Source: Arenimonas sp. (GTDB lineage Bacteria > Pseudomonadota > Gammaproteobacteria > Xanthomonadales > Xanthomonadaceae). From it: a DNA stretch of 57,934 nt. How positions within the stretch are numbered: the first letter of the stretch is position 1; every line of letters starts with the position of its first letter. The DNA lies in assembly GCA_026398695.1 (NCBI GenBank), contig JAPLSJ010000082.1, positions 1 through 57,934 of the forward strand, read 5' to 3'. Positions 29,249-39,603 of the stretch are shown here, piece after piece. Under the pieces are notes generated by a model, which saw nothing but the letters and a program-made list of their open reading frames with translations, made no database searches and was not told where the DNA came from. A program made the position numbers and the translations under genes.

Positions 29249-29908
29249 ATGCGAAACACCCTGAGCGAGCGCTGGACGGCGCTCACCGAACGGCTGGACG
29301 GCGTCGGCGCCTGGCTGGCCCCGCTGGGCCTGCGCCTGTTGCTGGCCTGGGAATTCTGGGAGGCCGGCATCGAGAAGTACCGCGGCGAAAACTGGTTCGC
29401 CAGCATCCAGTCCGACTTCCCCTTCCCGTTCAACGTGGTGCCGCCCGACATCAGCTGGACCCTCGCCACCTGGTTTGAACTGGGCGGCGCCGTGGCGCTG
29501 CTGCTCGGGCTGGGCACGCGCTTGTTCGCCTTCAACCTGTTCGTGCTGACCATGGTGGCCACGGCGTCGGTGCACTGGCCGATGGACTGGCAGACCCTGC
29601 AGGATCTGGCGATGGGCTACGCCATCAGCGACAAGGGCTTTGGCAACTTCAAGCTGCCGCTGATCTTCGCCGTGATGCTGCTGCCGCTGATCTTCCACGG
29701 CGCGGGCAAGTTCAGCCTCGATGCGCTGCTGTCGCGCTGGGCCGGCACCGGCGACAGCCAGGCGCGCGGCGTGCAGGACGTGGCGGCCTGGGGCCTGGCC
29801 CTGCTGGTGGTGGGCGCGCCGCTGGCCCTGCTGCTGCCGACGCTGGGCCTGGGCCTGGTGGTCGTCGGCGCCGTGCTGCTGGCGGCGGATCGCCTGCTGC
29901 TGGCCTGA
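29249..29908 (+). CDS. DoxX-like membrane protein of the HvfA-type operon (HvfE-like)
   Basis: A 219-residue inner-membrane protein with four to five helices and the DoxX signature [21 protein letters not shown], a later [20 protein letters not shown] and [24 protein letters not shown]. DoxX proteins are frequent partners in MNIO RiPP loci; their role there is unproven (redox supply or transport are possibilities). It starts 11 bases after the DUF2063 stop and is the last clear operon member. A C-terminal pair of extra hydrophobic stretches is present (residues 178-219). Confidence 0.85.
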   Translation: MRNTLSERWTALTERLDGVGAWLAPLGLRLLLAWEFWEAGIEKYRGENWFASIQSDFPFPFNVVPPDISWTLATWFELGGAVALLLGLGTRLFAFNLFVLTMVATASVHWPMDWQTLQDLAMGYAISDKGFGNFKLPLIFAVMLLPLIFHGAGKFSLDALLSRWAGTGDSQARGVQDVAAWGLALLVVGAPLALLLPTLGLGLVVVGAVLLAADRLLLA

Positions 29909-29929
29909 CCCTCTGCTATCCTGCGAGGC

Positions 29930-30574
29930 ATGGAATCAACCTCCCTGCCGCGCATGTCGCAGCGCTTCCGCGGCTTCCTGCCCGTGGTGGTGGACGTGGA
30001 AACCGGCGGCTTCGACTGCACCCGCCACGCCCTGCTGGAAATCGCCGCGGTGCCGATCGAGCTCGACGGCGACGGCTTCTACGTGCTGGGCGAAACCGTC
30101 AGCGCCCACGTCGAACCCTTCGAGGGTTCCGAGATCGACCCGCGCTCGCTCGAGATCACCGGCATCCGGCTCGATTCGGCGCTGCGCGGCGCCATCGGCG
30201 AGCGTGCGGCGCTCGACCACATCTTTGCGCCCATCCGCGCCGCGGCCAAGCGCAACGGCTGCCAGCGCGCCATCCTGGTGGGGCACAACGCCCACTTCGA
30301 CCTGGGCTTCCTCAATGCGGCCGTGGCGCGCGTGGGGCACAAGCGCAATCCGTTCCATCCCTTCAGCACCTTCGACACCGTCACGCTGGCCGGCATGGCC
30401 TACGGGCAGACGGTGCTGAGCCGTGCCGTGCAGGCCGCCGGCCTGCCCTGGGACGGCGACCAGGCCCATTCGGCCGTGTACGACACCGAGCGCACCGCGC
30501 AGCTGTTCTGCGCGGTGCTCAACCGTTGGCGCCAGTTCTCCGAGAACGACCTCACGGCCGCGCACGAGGATTGA
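29930..30574 (+). CDS. rnt: Ribonuclease T
   Basis: A 214-residue DEDD exoribonuclease that trims tRNA and stable RNA 3' ends. Exo motifs are visible: [20 protein letters not shown] (Asp/Glu), [15 protein letters not shown] (Asp) and [17 protein letters not shown] (His/Asp). The Phe-rich segments typical of RNase T are present. It is 21 bases after the DoxX gene. A TATCCT element about 20 bases before the ATG (GCTATCCTGCGAGG) could be its own -10. Confidence 0.93.
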   Translation: MESTSLPRMSQRFRGFLPVVVDVETGGFDCTRHALLEIAAVPIELDGDGFYVLGETVSAHVEPFEGSEIDPRSLEITGIRLDSALRGAIGERAALDHIFAPIRAAAKRNGCQRAILVGHNAHFDLGFLNAAVARVGHKRNPFHPFSTFDTVTLAGMAYGQTVLSRAVQAAGLPWDGDQAHSAVYDTERTAQLFCAVLNRWRQFSENDLTAAHED

Positions 30575-30602
30575 CCGCCGCCCCCACCCTCAAGGGCACG
30601 CC

Positions 30603-31559
30603 ATGATCCACGACAGCATCCTGGGCACCGTCGGCGACACGCCGATCGTCCGCATCAACCGCCTCGCCCCGCCGGGCGTGGCGATGTACGCCAAGCTCGA
30701 GTACTTCAACCCGATGTCGTCGGTGAAGGACCGCCTGGCGCTGGCGATCATCCTGGACGCCGAGCAGCGCGGCACGCTCAAGCCCGGCCAGATGGTGGTC
30801 GAGGCCACGTCGGGCAACACCGGCATCGCGCTGGCGATGGTGTGCGCGGCGCGCGGCTATCCCTTCGTGGCCTTCATGACCGAGACCTTCTCGGTCGAGC
30901 GTCGCAAGCTGATGCGCGCCCTGGGCGCGAAGGTGATCCTGACGCCGGCGGCCGAGCGCGGCAGCGGCATGGTCAAGCGCGCGCAGGAGTTCGCGGCCCG
31001 GCACGGCGGATTCCTGGCGCGGCAGTTCGAGAACGAGGCCAACCCGGCCTACCACCGCAGCACCACCGGCCCGGAAATACTGCGCGATTTCGCCGCCAGG
31101 CGGCTGGACTGGTTCGTGGCCGGCTACGGCACCGGCGGCACCATCACCGGCGCGGGCGAAATGCTGAAGCTGGCGCGCCCGGACATCAAGATCGCGGTAA
31201 CCGAACCCGACGGTGCCGCGCTGCTGTCGGGCAAGCCCTGGGCCCCGCACAAGATCCAGGGCTGGTCGCCCGACTTCATTCCCGACGTGCTCAACCGCGA
31301 CGTGTACGACCGGATCGTGCCGGTCACCGACGTGCAGGCGCGCGACACGGCGCGCGAGCTGGCGATGAAGGAAGGCATCTTCTGCGGCATCTCCGGCGGC
31401 GGCAGCTTCGCGGCGGCGCTGGAAGTGGCGAAAGCCCTGGAGCCCGGCAGCGTGGTGCTGGCCATGATCGCCGACACCGGCGAGCGCTACCTGAGCACCT
31501 TCCTGTTCGAAGGCATCAACGAAGGCAGCGACGAGGACTGGGCCGCCACGCTGCCCTGA
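30603..31559 (+). CDS. Cysteine synthase (O-acetylserine sulfhydrylase)
   Basis: A 318-residue fold-type II PLP enzyme: PLP Lys42 in NPMSSVKDRLAL, substrate loop TSGNTGIALA, the phosphate-binding loop GYGTGGTITGAG and GISGGGSFAAALEVA. It makes cysteine from O-acetylserine and sulfide and is closest in layout to CysK, though CysM cannot be excluded. The end of the gene is followed by a REP-like element. It could share transcription with rnt, 28 bases upstream. Confidence 0.88.
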   Translation: MIHDSILGTVGDTPIVRINRLAPPGVAMYAKLEYFNPMSSVKDRLALAIILDAEQRGTLKPGQMVVEATSGNTGIALAMVCAARGYPFVAFMTETFSVERRKLMRALGAKVILTPAAERGSGMVKRAQEFAARHGGFLARQFENEANPAYHRSTTGPEILRDFAARRLDWFVAGYGTGGTITGAGEMLKLARPDIKIAVTEPDGAALLSGKPWAPHKIQGWSPDFIPDVLNRDVYDRIVPVTDVQARDTARELAMKEGIFCGISGGGSFAAALEVAKALEPGSVVLAMIADTGERYLSTFLFEGINEGSDEDWAATLP

Positions 31560-31569
31560 CCGCTGCCAC

Positions 31570-31634
31570 TGTGGGAGGGACTTCAGTCCCGACGCTTCCT
31601 GGCGAAGGGCGTCGGGACTGAAGTCCCTCCCACA
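31570..31634 (+). repeat. BIME/REP-like inverted repeat, copy 2
   Basis: A 65-bp element with arms TGTGGGAGGGACTTCAGTCCC and the exact reverse complement around a short centre. It lies between the convergent cysteine synthase and CBU_0592-type genes, where it could act as a bidirectional terminator or mRNA end stabiliser. Confidence 0.87.
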
Positions 31635-31644
31635 GGTTCCATCC

Positions 31645-31944
31645 TTAGACTGAGGGCGGGTTCTTGCGGTTGCGGAACGCGGCGGCGCGCATCTTGATGC
31701 CGCGCCACATGCCGTACAGGCTGATCGCGATCCACGCGAACTGCATGATGGTGACGGAAATCACGTCGCGGAAATCCGGCGACGGCCCGAAGATGGAAAT
31801 CAGGAAAAAGATGGCGCCGAACAGGTTCGCCAGCTGGTAGCCGATGGCGTCGCTGGCCAGCTTGCCGGCCTGCAGCAGGTAGAACGAGCCCAGCACGAAG
31901 GCCACGCCGGCCAGGCCCACGAAATCGAACCACTGCAGGCTCAT
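31645..31944 (-). CDS. Small CBU_0592-type membrane protein
   Basis: A 99-residue protein with three to four hydrophobic stretches (WFDFVGLAGVAFVLGSFYLL, YQLANLFGAIFFLISIF, VISVTIMQFAWIAISLYGM) and a basic tail. The YQLANLxGA motif fits the CBU_0592 family of unknown function. Its ATG overlaps the rlmB stop (ATGA), so it is translationally coupled to that gene. Confidence 0.7.
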   Translation of the reverse strand: MSLQWFDFVGLAGVAFVLGSFYLLQAGKLASDAIGYQLANLFGAIFFLISIFGPSPDFRDVISVTIMQFAWIAISLYGMWRGIKMRAAAFRNRKNPPSV

Positions 31945-32693
31945 GCCTTCGCTCCGCGCTGGCGCACCACTTCGAACAGCGCCACGCCCGTGGCGACCGA
32001 GACGTTGAGGCTTTCCATCTCGCCTGGCATCGGGATCCTGACCAGGCCGTCGCAGTGCTCACGGGTGAGGCGGCGCATGCCCTCGCCTTCGCCGCCCATC
32101 ACGATGGCTACGTTGCCGGTGAAGTCGATGGCGTGGATGGCCTGGGTGGCGGCGCCGTCGAGGCCGTAGATCCACACGCCCATTTCCTGCAGCGCGCGCA
32201 GCGTGCGCGCCAGGTTGGTGACGCTGACCACCGGGATGCGGTCGGCGGCGCCGGCCGAGGTCTTGCGCACCGTGGCATTGATCGGCGCGGCCTTGTCCTT
32301 GGGAATCACCACCGCGGTGACGCCGGCGGCGGCGGCGCTGCGCAGGCAGGCGCCGAGGTTGTGCGGGTCCTGCACGCCGTCGAGCACCAGCACCAGGGCC
32401 TTGCCTTCGGCGGCTTCCACCAGCCCGGGCAGGTCCTTCTCTTCGGTGGGCTTGGCCGCTTCGTAGCGCGCGATCACGCCCTGGTGGCGCATCGCGCCGA
32501 CGATGCCTTCCAGCGACAGCAGCGGGATGCGGCGCACGGAGATGTCGCGGCGGCGCGCGGTTTCCTCGATCTCGGTGAGGCGCGCATTCTTGCCGCCCGC
32601 CTCGATCAGCACCTCGCGCACGTGCTCGACGTCGTGCTCGAGCGCCGAGGCCACGGCGTTGATGCCGGCGATCCAGTTGTCTTTCTTGCTCAT
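31941..32693 (-). CDS. rlmB: 23S rRNA (guanosine-2'-O)-methyltransferase RlmB
   Basis: A 250-residue SPOUT methyltransferase with an N-terminal substrate-binding domain (INAVASALEHDVEHVREVLIE) and the trefoil-knot SpoU motifs: LDGVQDPHNLGACLRSAAA, IVMGGEGEGMRRL and IPMPGEMESLNVSVATGVALFEV. It 2'-O-methylates G2251 in the ribosomal P-loop. It follows rnr by eight bases, the common rnr-rlmB order. Confidence 0.95.
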   Translation of the reverse strand: MSKKDNWIAGINAVASALEHDVEHVREVLIEAGGKNARLTEIEETARRRDISVRRIPLLSLEGIVGAMRHQGVIARYEAAKPTEEKDLPGLVEAAEGKALVLVLDGVQDPHNLGACLRSAAAAGVTAVVIPKDKAAPINATVRKTSAGAADRIPVVSVTNLARTLRALQEMGVWIYGLDGAATQAIHAIDFTGNVAIVMGGEGEGMRRLTREHCDGLVRIPMPGEMESLNVSVATGVALFEVVRQRGAKA

Positions 32694-32701
32694 GGCGTGG
32701 G

Positions 32702-35143
32702 TCAGGCCTTCTTCTTTTTCTTCGGGGCGCCGTCGGGCACCACCAGCTTGAAATCAATGCGCTTGTCCTCGACGCTGGCCTTGAGCACCAGCACCCGCAC
32801 CGGGTCGCCGAGGCGGAATTTCAGGCCCTGGCGCTCGCCCGCGAGCGAGCGGCGCAGCGGGTCGAAGTGGTAGAAGTCGTGCGGCAGCTGGGTGACGTGC
32901 ACCAGGCCGTTCACCTTCGAACCGGCCAGCTCCACGAACAGGCCGAAGTTGGTGACGCCGCTGATGACGCCGTCGAACTCGTCGCCGACGTGCTTTTCCA
33001 TCCACGCACCGCGGTAGCGCTCGTCCACCTCGCGCTCGACCTCGTCGGCGCGACGCTCCATCGCCGAGCAGTGCAGCGCCAGCGCCGACATTTCCTTGAG
33101 CGTGTAGCGGTAGCCGTCCGGGTCGCCCGACAGCAGCGCGTGCTTGATCGACCGGTGCAGCAGCAGGTCGGGGTAGCGGCGGATCGGCGAGGTGAAGTGG
33201 CCATAGGCCGCCAGCGCCAGGCCGAAGTGGCCCAGGTTCTCGGTCTGGTACACGGCCAGGCTCTGCGAGCGCAGCAGCACCGTCTCGAGCAGCGGCGCGT
33301 CGGGGCGCACGCGGATCTTGCGCAGCAGGTTGGTGAAGTCCTTGGGCTGGACCTTGCTCCACGGCGGCAGGCTCAGGCCGAACTCGGCCAGGTACTCCAG
33401 CAGGTCGGCGTACTTGGCTTCCGGCGGCCGCGGGTGCACGCGGAACGGTGCCGGCACCTGGCGTTCGGTGACGAACTTCGCCGCCTCCACGTTCGCCGCG
33501 ATCATGCATTCCTCGATCAGCTTGTGGGCGTCGTTGCGCTCGAGCATGCCGGCCTGGATGACCTCGCCGCTGTTGTCGAGCACGAAGCGCACTTCGCTGG
33601 ATTCGAACTCGATGGCGCCGCGGCGCGTGCGCGCCTTCGACAGCACCTTGTACAGCTGGTGCAGGCGCTGGACCTGCGGCATCAGCGAACCGACCTGGGC
33701 GATGGCTTCGGCGCCGGCCTCGGTATCGGCTTCGCCCACGGCCTTCCACACCTGGGTGTAGGTGAGGCGCGCGTGCGAGTTCATCACCGCCTCGTAGAAG
33801 CGCGAGGCGGTGACGTTGCCCTCGAAGTCCACCTGCATCTCGCAGGCGAAGCACATGCGCTCGACCTTGGGCATCAGCGAGCAGATGCCGTTGGACAGGC
33901 TCTCGGGCAGCATCGGCACCACGAAGCCGGGGAAGTAGACCGACGTGGCGCGCTTGATGGCCTCGTCGTCCAGCGCCGTGCCGGGCCGCACGTAGTGCGA
34001 CACGTCGGCGATGGCCACGATCAGGCGGAAGCCGTTGGCGTTGGGTTCGCACCAGACGGCGTCGTCGAAGTCCTTGGCGTCCTCGCCGTCGATCGTCACC
34101 AGCGGCACCTTGCGCAGGTCCACGCGGTCGACGATTTCCGACGCCGGCACGTCCACGGGCACCAGCGCGGCCTCGGCCAGCGCCTCGCGCGGGAACACGT
34201 GCGGCAGGTCATGGCCGTGGATGGCCGCTTCCACCACCAGCGACGGCGTGAGCTTGTCGCCCAGCACCAGCAGGATGCGGCCGATCGGCGGGCGGCCGTT
34301 CTCGGGCGGCGCGGTGACTTCCACCACCACCAGCTGGCCCTCGCGGGCCTCGTTGCGGTCTTCCGGCGGGATCAGCACTTCGGTGAGCACGCGGCGGTCG
34401 TCGGGGACCACCATGCCGATGCGCGAGCGCTCGCTGTAGCGGCCGGTGAGGCGCGTGAGGCGGTGCTCGAGCACTTCGACGATGGCGCCTTCGCGGCGGC
34501 CGCGGCGGTCGATGCTGGTGACGCTGGCCAGCACGCGGTCGCCGTGCAGCGCCTTGCGCATTTCGCCCGGCGGCAGGAACAGGTCTTCGCCGCCGTCCTC
34601 GGCCTTCAGGAAGCCGAAGCCGTCGGGGTTGGCGATGACGGTGCCGGCGATCAGGTCGAGCTTCTTGGCCGTGGCGTAGCCGCCGCGGCGGTTCATCAGC
34701 AGCTGGCCGTCGCGCACCATCGCGGCCAGGCGGCGGGTGAGCGCTTCGAAGCGGTCGGGCGCGGTGAGTTCGAGCGCCTTGGCGATGTCTTCGGCGGTCA
34801 GCGGGCCGTCGCTGTCGCTGATGAAGTCGCTGATGGCCTCGCGGCTGGTGATGGGCTGTTCATACTTGCGCGCTTCGCGGGCGGCGTGCGGATCCGCGCC
34901 GCCGGGGCGCGGGCCACGCGGCGGCTTGCCCGGGCGGCCGGCACCGGCGAACCCCGGCTTGCCGCCGGGCTTGGGGCCGGACTTGGGTCCGGACTTTGCG
35001 CCGGCCTTCGGGCCGGACTTGGATTTGGACTTCGAGGGACCAGCCGGCGAGGCCGGGCTGGCGGTACGTGCGCTTTCTGGCATCCACGGCGGCAGTTTGC
35101 CGCCGGTGCCACGCTTCTTGGGAGGTTGGGTCATGTTCGCCAT
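32702..35143 (-). CDS. rnr: Ribonuclease R
   Basis: An 813-residue 3'-5' exoribonuclease: helix-turn-helix (about 90-160), cold-shock domains, the RNB catalytic domain with the acidic cluster DGEDAKDFDDAV, and a C-terminal S1 domain (DEFDGVISGVTNFGLFVEL) followed by a lysine tail PKKKKKA. It degrades structured RNA and aids rRNA and tmRNA quality control. The N-terminus has a basic low-complexity stretch with repeats of SGPK. The start at MANMTQ is likely; M16 (35134) is an alternative. Confidence 0.95.
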   Translation of the reverse strand: MANMTQPPKKRGTGGKLPPWMPESARTASPASPAGPSKSKSKSGPKAGAKSGPKSGPKPGGKPGFAGAGRPGKPPRGPRPGGADPHAAREARKYEQPITSREAISDFISDSDGPLTAEDIAKALELTAPDRFEALTRRLAAMVRDGQLLMNRRGGYATAKKLDLIAGTVIANPDGFGFLKAEDGGEDLFLPPGEMRKALHGDRVLASVTSIDRRGRREGAIVEVLEHRLTRLTGRYSERSRIGMVVPDDRRVLTEVLIPPEDRNEAREGQLVVVEVTAPPENGRPPIGRILLVLGDKLTPSLVVEAAIHGHDLPHVFPREALAEAALVPVDVPASEIVDRVDLRKVPLVTIDGEDAKDFDDAVWCEPNANGFRLIVAIADVSHYVRPGTALDDEAIKRATSVYFPGFVVPMLPESLSNGICSLMPKVERMCFACEMQVDFEGNVTASRFYEAVMNSHARLTYTQVWKAVGEADTEAGAEAIAQVGSLMPQVQRLHQLYKVLSKARTRRGAIEFESSEVRFVLDNSGEVIQAGMLERNDAHKLIEECMIAANVEAAKFVTERQVPAPFRVHPRPPEAKYADLLEYLAEFGLSLPPWSKVQPKDFTNLLRKIRVRPDAPLLETVLLRSQSLAVYQTENLGHFGLALAAYGHFTSPIRRYPDLLLHRSIKHALLSGDPDGYRYTLKEMSALALHCSAMERRADEVEREVDERYRGAWMEKHVGDEFDGVISGVTNFGLFVELAGSKVNGLVHVTQLPHDFYHFDPLRRSLAGERQGLKFRLGDPVRVLVLKASVEDKRIDFKLVVPDGAPKKKKKA

Positions 35144-35188
35144 GGTACACCCGCGGCCGCGTCCGGCCGGCCGATGCAAGCGCAGGCG

Positions 35189-35217
35189 TTGACAAGACGG
35201 TCGGTCGCCATTAACTT
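35189..35217 (+). promoter_or_regulatory. Sigma-70 promoter of tRNA-Leu
   Basis: A consensus -35 TTGACA at 35189 is separated by 17 bases from -10 TAACTT at 35212. It is placed about 35 bases before the tRNA 5' end, as expected for a short leader. It reads away from rnr. Confidence 0.75.
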
Positions 35218-35251
35218 ATGCGGCTTCCCGGCGTTCGCGCAGGAAGCACCT

Positions 35252-35336
<85 letters not shown>

Positions 35337-35343
35337 ATCATTG

Positions 35344-35374
35344 AAAGGCCCGCTTCGGCGGGCCTTTCTTGTTT
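35344..35374 (+). terminator. Terminator after tRNA-Leu
   Basis: AAAGGCCCGC, loop TTCG, GCGGGCCTTT, then CTTGTTT. The stem of ten pairs starts eight bases after the tRNA CCA. Confidence 0.9.
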
Positions 35375-35443
35375 CCGGGCTTGGCCTGCCCCGGTGCAGC
35401 CAAGGCCTACAATCAGGGCTGGCGGCCCCCACGGACACCCACG

Positions 35444-37543
35444 ATGCCCTCCGATCCCAACCGCATCGACCATGCGCTGACGCTGGCCGCCGACGGCAAG
35501 CCCGACCAGGCCGACACCCTGCTGGAACACCTCGCCCGCCAGGACAACGACGCCACCGCCGCCTGGCACCTGGCCTGGCTGCGGCTGCGCGCCGGCAACG
35601 CCGAAGGCGCGCTGGCCGCGCTTTGCGCCTTCCCGGAAGATCCCGTCTGCAGCGAGCGCGCACGCGAGATGCTGGTCGGCGAGCGCCGGAACCAGCAGGC
35701 GCTGGCCTTGCTCAAGCACGCCCCCCGCCGCCCGGGCGACCCGCGCAGCCTGGTGTCGGATGCGGTCGAGAGGCACCTGGCGGGCGATTACGCAGGCGCC
35801 ATCTCCGCCTGCCGCCAGGCGCTGGCGCTGGCACCGGCGCACGCCCCGGCGCACAACCACCTGGCGCGCGCCCTGCACAACCTGGGCCAGTTCCGGGCGG
35901 CGCAGGCCGAGTTCGAACGCGCCGTGCATGCCGACCCTCGCTACCCCGAGGCTTGGCACAACCTGGCCCATTCGCTGCGCGCAGCCAACCAGCTCGAGCG
36001 CGCCTGCGAGGCGCTGGAGCAGGCGCTGGCCATTTCCCCTGGCTACCGTTCGGCGCGCCTGAACCTGGGCATCACGCTGTTCGAACAGGGCCAGCCGGTG
36101 CGCGCGCTGGAGTGTTTCGAAGCTTTGCTGGCGCGCGACCGGGACGACGTCGAGGCCATGGTGAATGCCGGCCTGTGCCTGCAGTTGACCGGCAAGCTGG
36201 GCAAGGCCCGCCAGCGCATGGAGCGCGCCCTGGAACTGGTTCCCGGGCACCAGTGGGCCCACTATTACCTGGGCGCGATCCTGCGCGAGCAGGGCGATAC
36301 GGTGGGCGCACGTGCGTCGCTGGACAAAGCGCTTGCACTTCGCCCCAGCGATGCCGACGCCTGGGCCCAGCTCCACGCGCTGCATGCGGACAACGGCGAC
36401 GACGCCGCAGCCGAAGCAGCCCTCTCGGCGGGACTGACCTTCGCGCCAGGCCACCCCGACCTCAATATCGAAGCGGCGCGGCGTGAGCGCCTGCGCGGCG
36501 ACGGCCTGGGTGCGGAAACGCGGCTGCGCCGCATCGAACCGGCCGCCCTGCCGACACCGGTGCGCGAGCGCTATTTCCACGAACTGGGCCGGGTTCTCGA
36601 CCGCAACTCCCGATGCGACGCAGCCTTCGACGCCTTCGTACAGGGCAACGCGCTGGCCGCCGAAGCCAGCCGCTGGCGCGGCAGCCAGCCCGACGCGATC
36701 TTCCACGACCTGCACGCCATCGACAGCTGGCTGGACGCCGGCGCGCCCGGCCTGGACGGCGTGGACGACGGCGACGGCGACCAGGGCGCCGACCTGTGCT
36801 TCGTGGTTGGCTTCCCGCGCTCGGAGCACCCGCAGTTCGAGCAGGTGATGGCCGCGCACCCCGGCGTGTCGCTGCTGCGCGAGCGCAACACGCTGGAAAC
36901 GATGGTGACCACGCTCAAGGGATTGCCCGGCGGGTATCCGTCGTCCATCGCCCGACTGGACCGCAGCGACCGGCTGGCGCTGCGGCGCATGTACCGCCTC
37001 GCGCTGGCCCGCGAAGGCGCGCAGGCCGGGCGCCTGGTGCTCGACCAGTCACCGCTGCGGCTGGTGCACGCCGGCCTGGTGCAGGCGCTGTTCCCGAAGG
37101 CGCGGCTGCTGCTGTCGCTGCGCCATCCCTGCGACGCGGTGCTCGACAACTTCATGCACGCGGCGCCTGGCGACGATGCGGCGAACTTCCACACCCTGGC
37201 CGGCGCCGTGCGCCTTTACGACGCCACGCTGGCGCTGTGGCACAAGCTGCAGCCGCGGCTTTCGCTTGCGGTGGCCGAGCTGCGCCGCGAAGAGGTCGCC
37301 ACGGCGCCCAGGACCGCACTGGCCGAAACCTGCCGCTTCCTGGGCATCGACTGGGACCCGGCGCTCCTGGAGGCCTCGACGGCCGACGCACCCGCGAACG
37401 CCACGCTGCGCAACCCCGCCTTCGCGGCGCGCCGCACCGTGCCGCACTGGGAGCGCTATCGCACGCCGCTGCAGCCCTTCCTGCGCACGCTGGGCGAACA
37501 CGCGCAGCTCCTGGGCTACGACATGGCGCACCCGCGCGATTGA
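35444..37543 (+). CDS. TPR protein with sulfotransferase-like domain (altered PAPS motifs)
   Basis: A 699-residue protein. Residues 1-400 are TPR repeats (for example AHNHLARALHNLGQFRAAQ and AWHNLAHSLRAANQLERAC). Residues 430-690 align by motif with the sulfotransferase family found behind TPRs. The 5'-phosphosulfate loop expected as PRSGTT reads PRSEHPQF, and the 3'-phosphate-binding RDP reads RHP (LLLSLRHPCDAVL), so PAPS-dependent catalysis is doubtful. No signal peptide is seen. The neighbours give no pathway. It could be a pseudo-enzyme or scaffold. Confidence 0.75.
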   Translation: MPSDPNRIDHALTLAADGKPDQADTLLEHLARQDNDATAAWHLAWLRLRAGNAEGALAALCAFPEDPVCSERAREMLVGERRNQQALALLKHAPRRPGDPRSLVSDAVERHLAGDYAGAISACRQALALAPAHAPAHNHLARALHNLGQFRAAQAEFERAVHADPRYPEAWHNLAHSLRAANQLERACEALEQALAISPGYRSARLNLGITLFEQGQPVRALECFEALLARDRDDVEAMVNAGLCLQLTGKLGKARQRMERALELVPGHQWAHYYLGAILREQGDTVGARASLDKALALRPSDADAWAQLHALHADNGDDAAAEAALSAGLTFAPGHPDLNIEAARRERLRGDGLGAETRLRRIEPAALPTPVRERYFHELGRVLDRNSRCDAAFDAFVQGNALAAEASRWRGSQPDAIFHDLHAIDSWLDAGAPGLDGVDDGDGDQGADLCFVVGFPRSEHPQFEQVMAAHPGVSLLRERNTLETMVTTLKGLPGGYPSSIARLDRSDRLALRRMYRLALAREGAQAGRLVLDQSPLRLVHAGLVQALFPKARLLLSLRHPCDAVLDNFMHAAPGDDAANFHTLAGAVRLYDATLALWHKLQPRLSLAVAELRREEVATAPRTALAETCRFLGIDWDPALLEASTADAPANATLRNPAFAARRTVPHWERYRTPLQPFLRTLGEHAQLLGYDMAHPRD

Positions 37544-37597
37544 CGCTGCGCGACCGCGGCACCTAGGATGCGGGCTCCCTTTGATACGGACGTCGCC

Positions 37598-38071
37598 ATG
37601 GCCCTCGGCAATTCCAAGCTCCGCCTGCTCGCCCTCGCCCTCGTGGTGTTCAGCGGCACGGCGCTGGCCAAGCGCGACGACCCGGCCCGCCTGGAGCTCG
37701 CCACCGACGCCACCACGGCCAGCCTGGCCGAGCAGCGCGTGGTGATCGAAGGCGCCATCAAGGACGCAGACGACTACGTCGAACTTCGTGCCGCCGACCG
37801 CAAGCAGTTGCGCGACGCGCTTGACGCCATGGCCGGCCGGCTCGAAGGCGCCGGCTCGCTGGCCGCGCTTCCAGACGCCGACCGCAAGTCCCTGCTCGCC
37901 CAGCAGGACGAAGTGAACGGCATCCTCAGGACCGCGCACGCCGACAGCCGCCTGGTCTGCAAGCGCGAAAAGGAAATCGGCAGCAACTTCCGCCGCAACG
38001 TCTGCATGACCGTGGCGCAGCGCCGCCGCATGTCCGAGCAGGCCAAGCAGTTCAGCCCGCCGCAGTCCTGA
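37598..38071 (+). CDS. Secreted hypothetical protein with conserved Cys pair
   Basis: A 157-residue protein with a signal peptide (MALGNSKLRLLALALVVFSGTALA), a helical charged middle region and a C-terminal segment SRLVCKREKEIGSNFRRNVC with two cysteines about 16 residues apart. That CxRE...GS...VC pattern recurs in small periplasmic proteins of Xanthomonadales with no known function. The start at 37598 is chosen because the signal peptide begins there. Confidence 0.65.
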   Translation: MALGNSKLRLLALALVVFSGTALAKRDDPARLELATDATTASLAEQRVVIEGAIKDADDYVELRAADRKQLRDALDAMAGRLEGAGSLAALPDADRKSLLAQQDEVNGILRTAHADSRLVCKREKEIGSNFRRNVCMTVAQRRRMSEQAKQFSPPQS

Positions 38072-38143
38072 CGCGCGGCGGCCGCACGGCCGCCAGGCTC
38101 ACGCCCTGCCCGGATGCGGCGCCACGAAGGCGCCGCGCTTGGC

Positions 38144-39538
<1,395 letters not shown>

Positions 39539-39603
39539 TTATCCTCGTTTTGTCCGGCCGGGGCTACCCCGGAACCGGCCCCCGCGGGGGCCGGCGCACA
39601 GGA

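Noticed and set aside
38072-38143. Bidirectional terminator between the secreted hypothetical gene and purA
   Set aside because: GC stem-loops exist but neither strand has a U run, so a factor-independent terminator cannot be supported.
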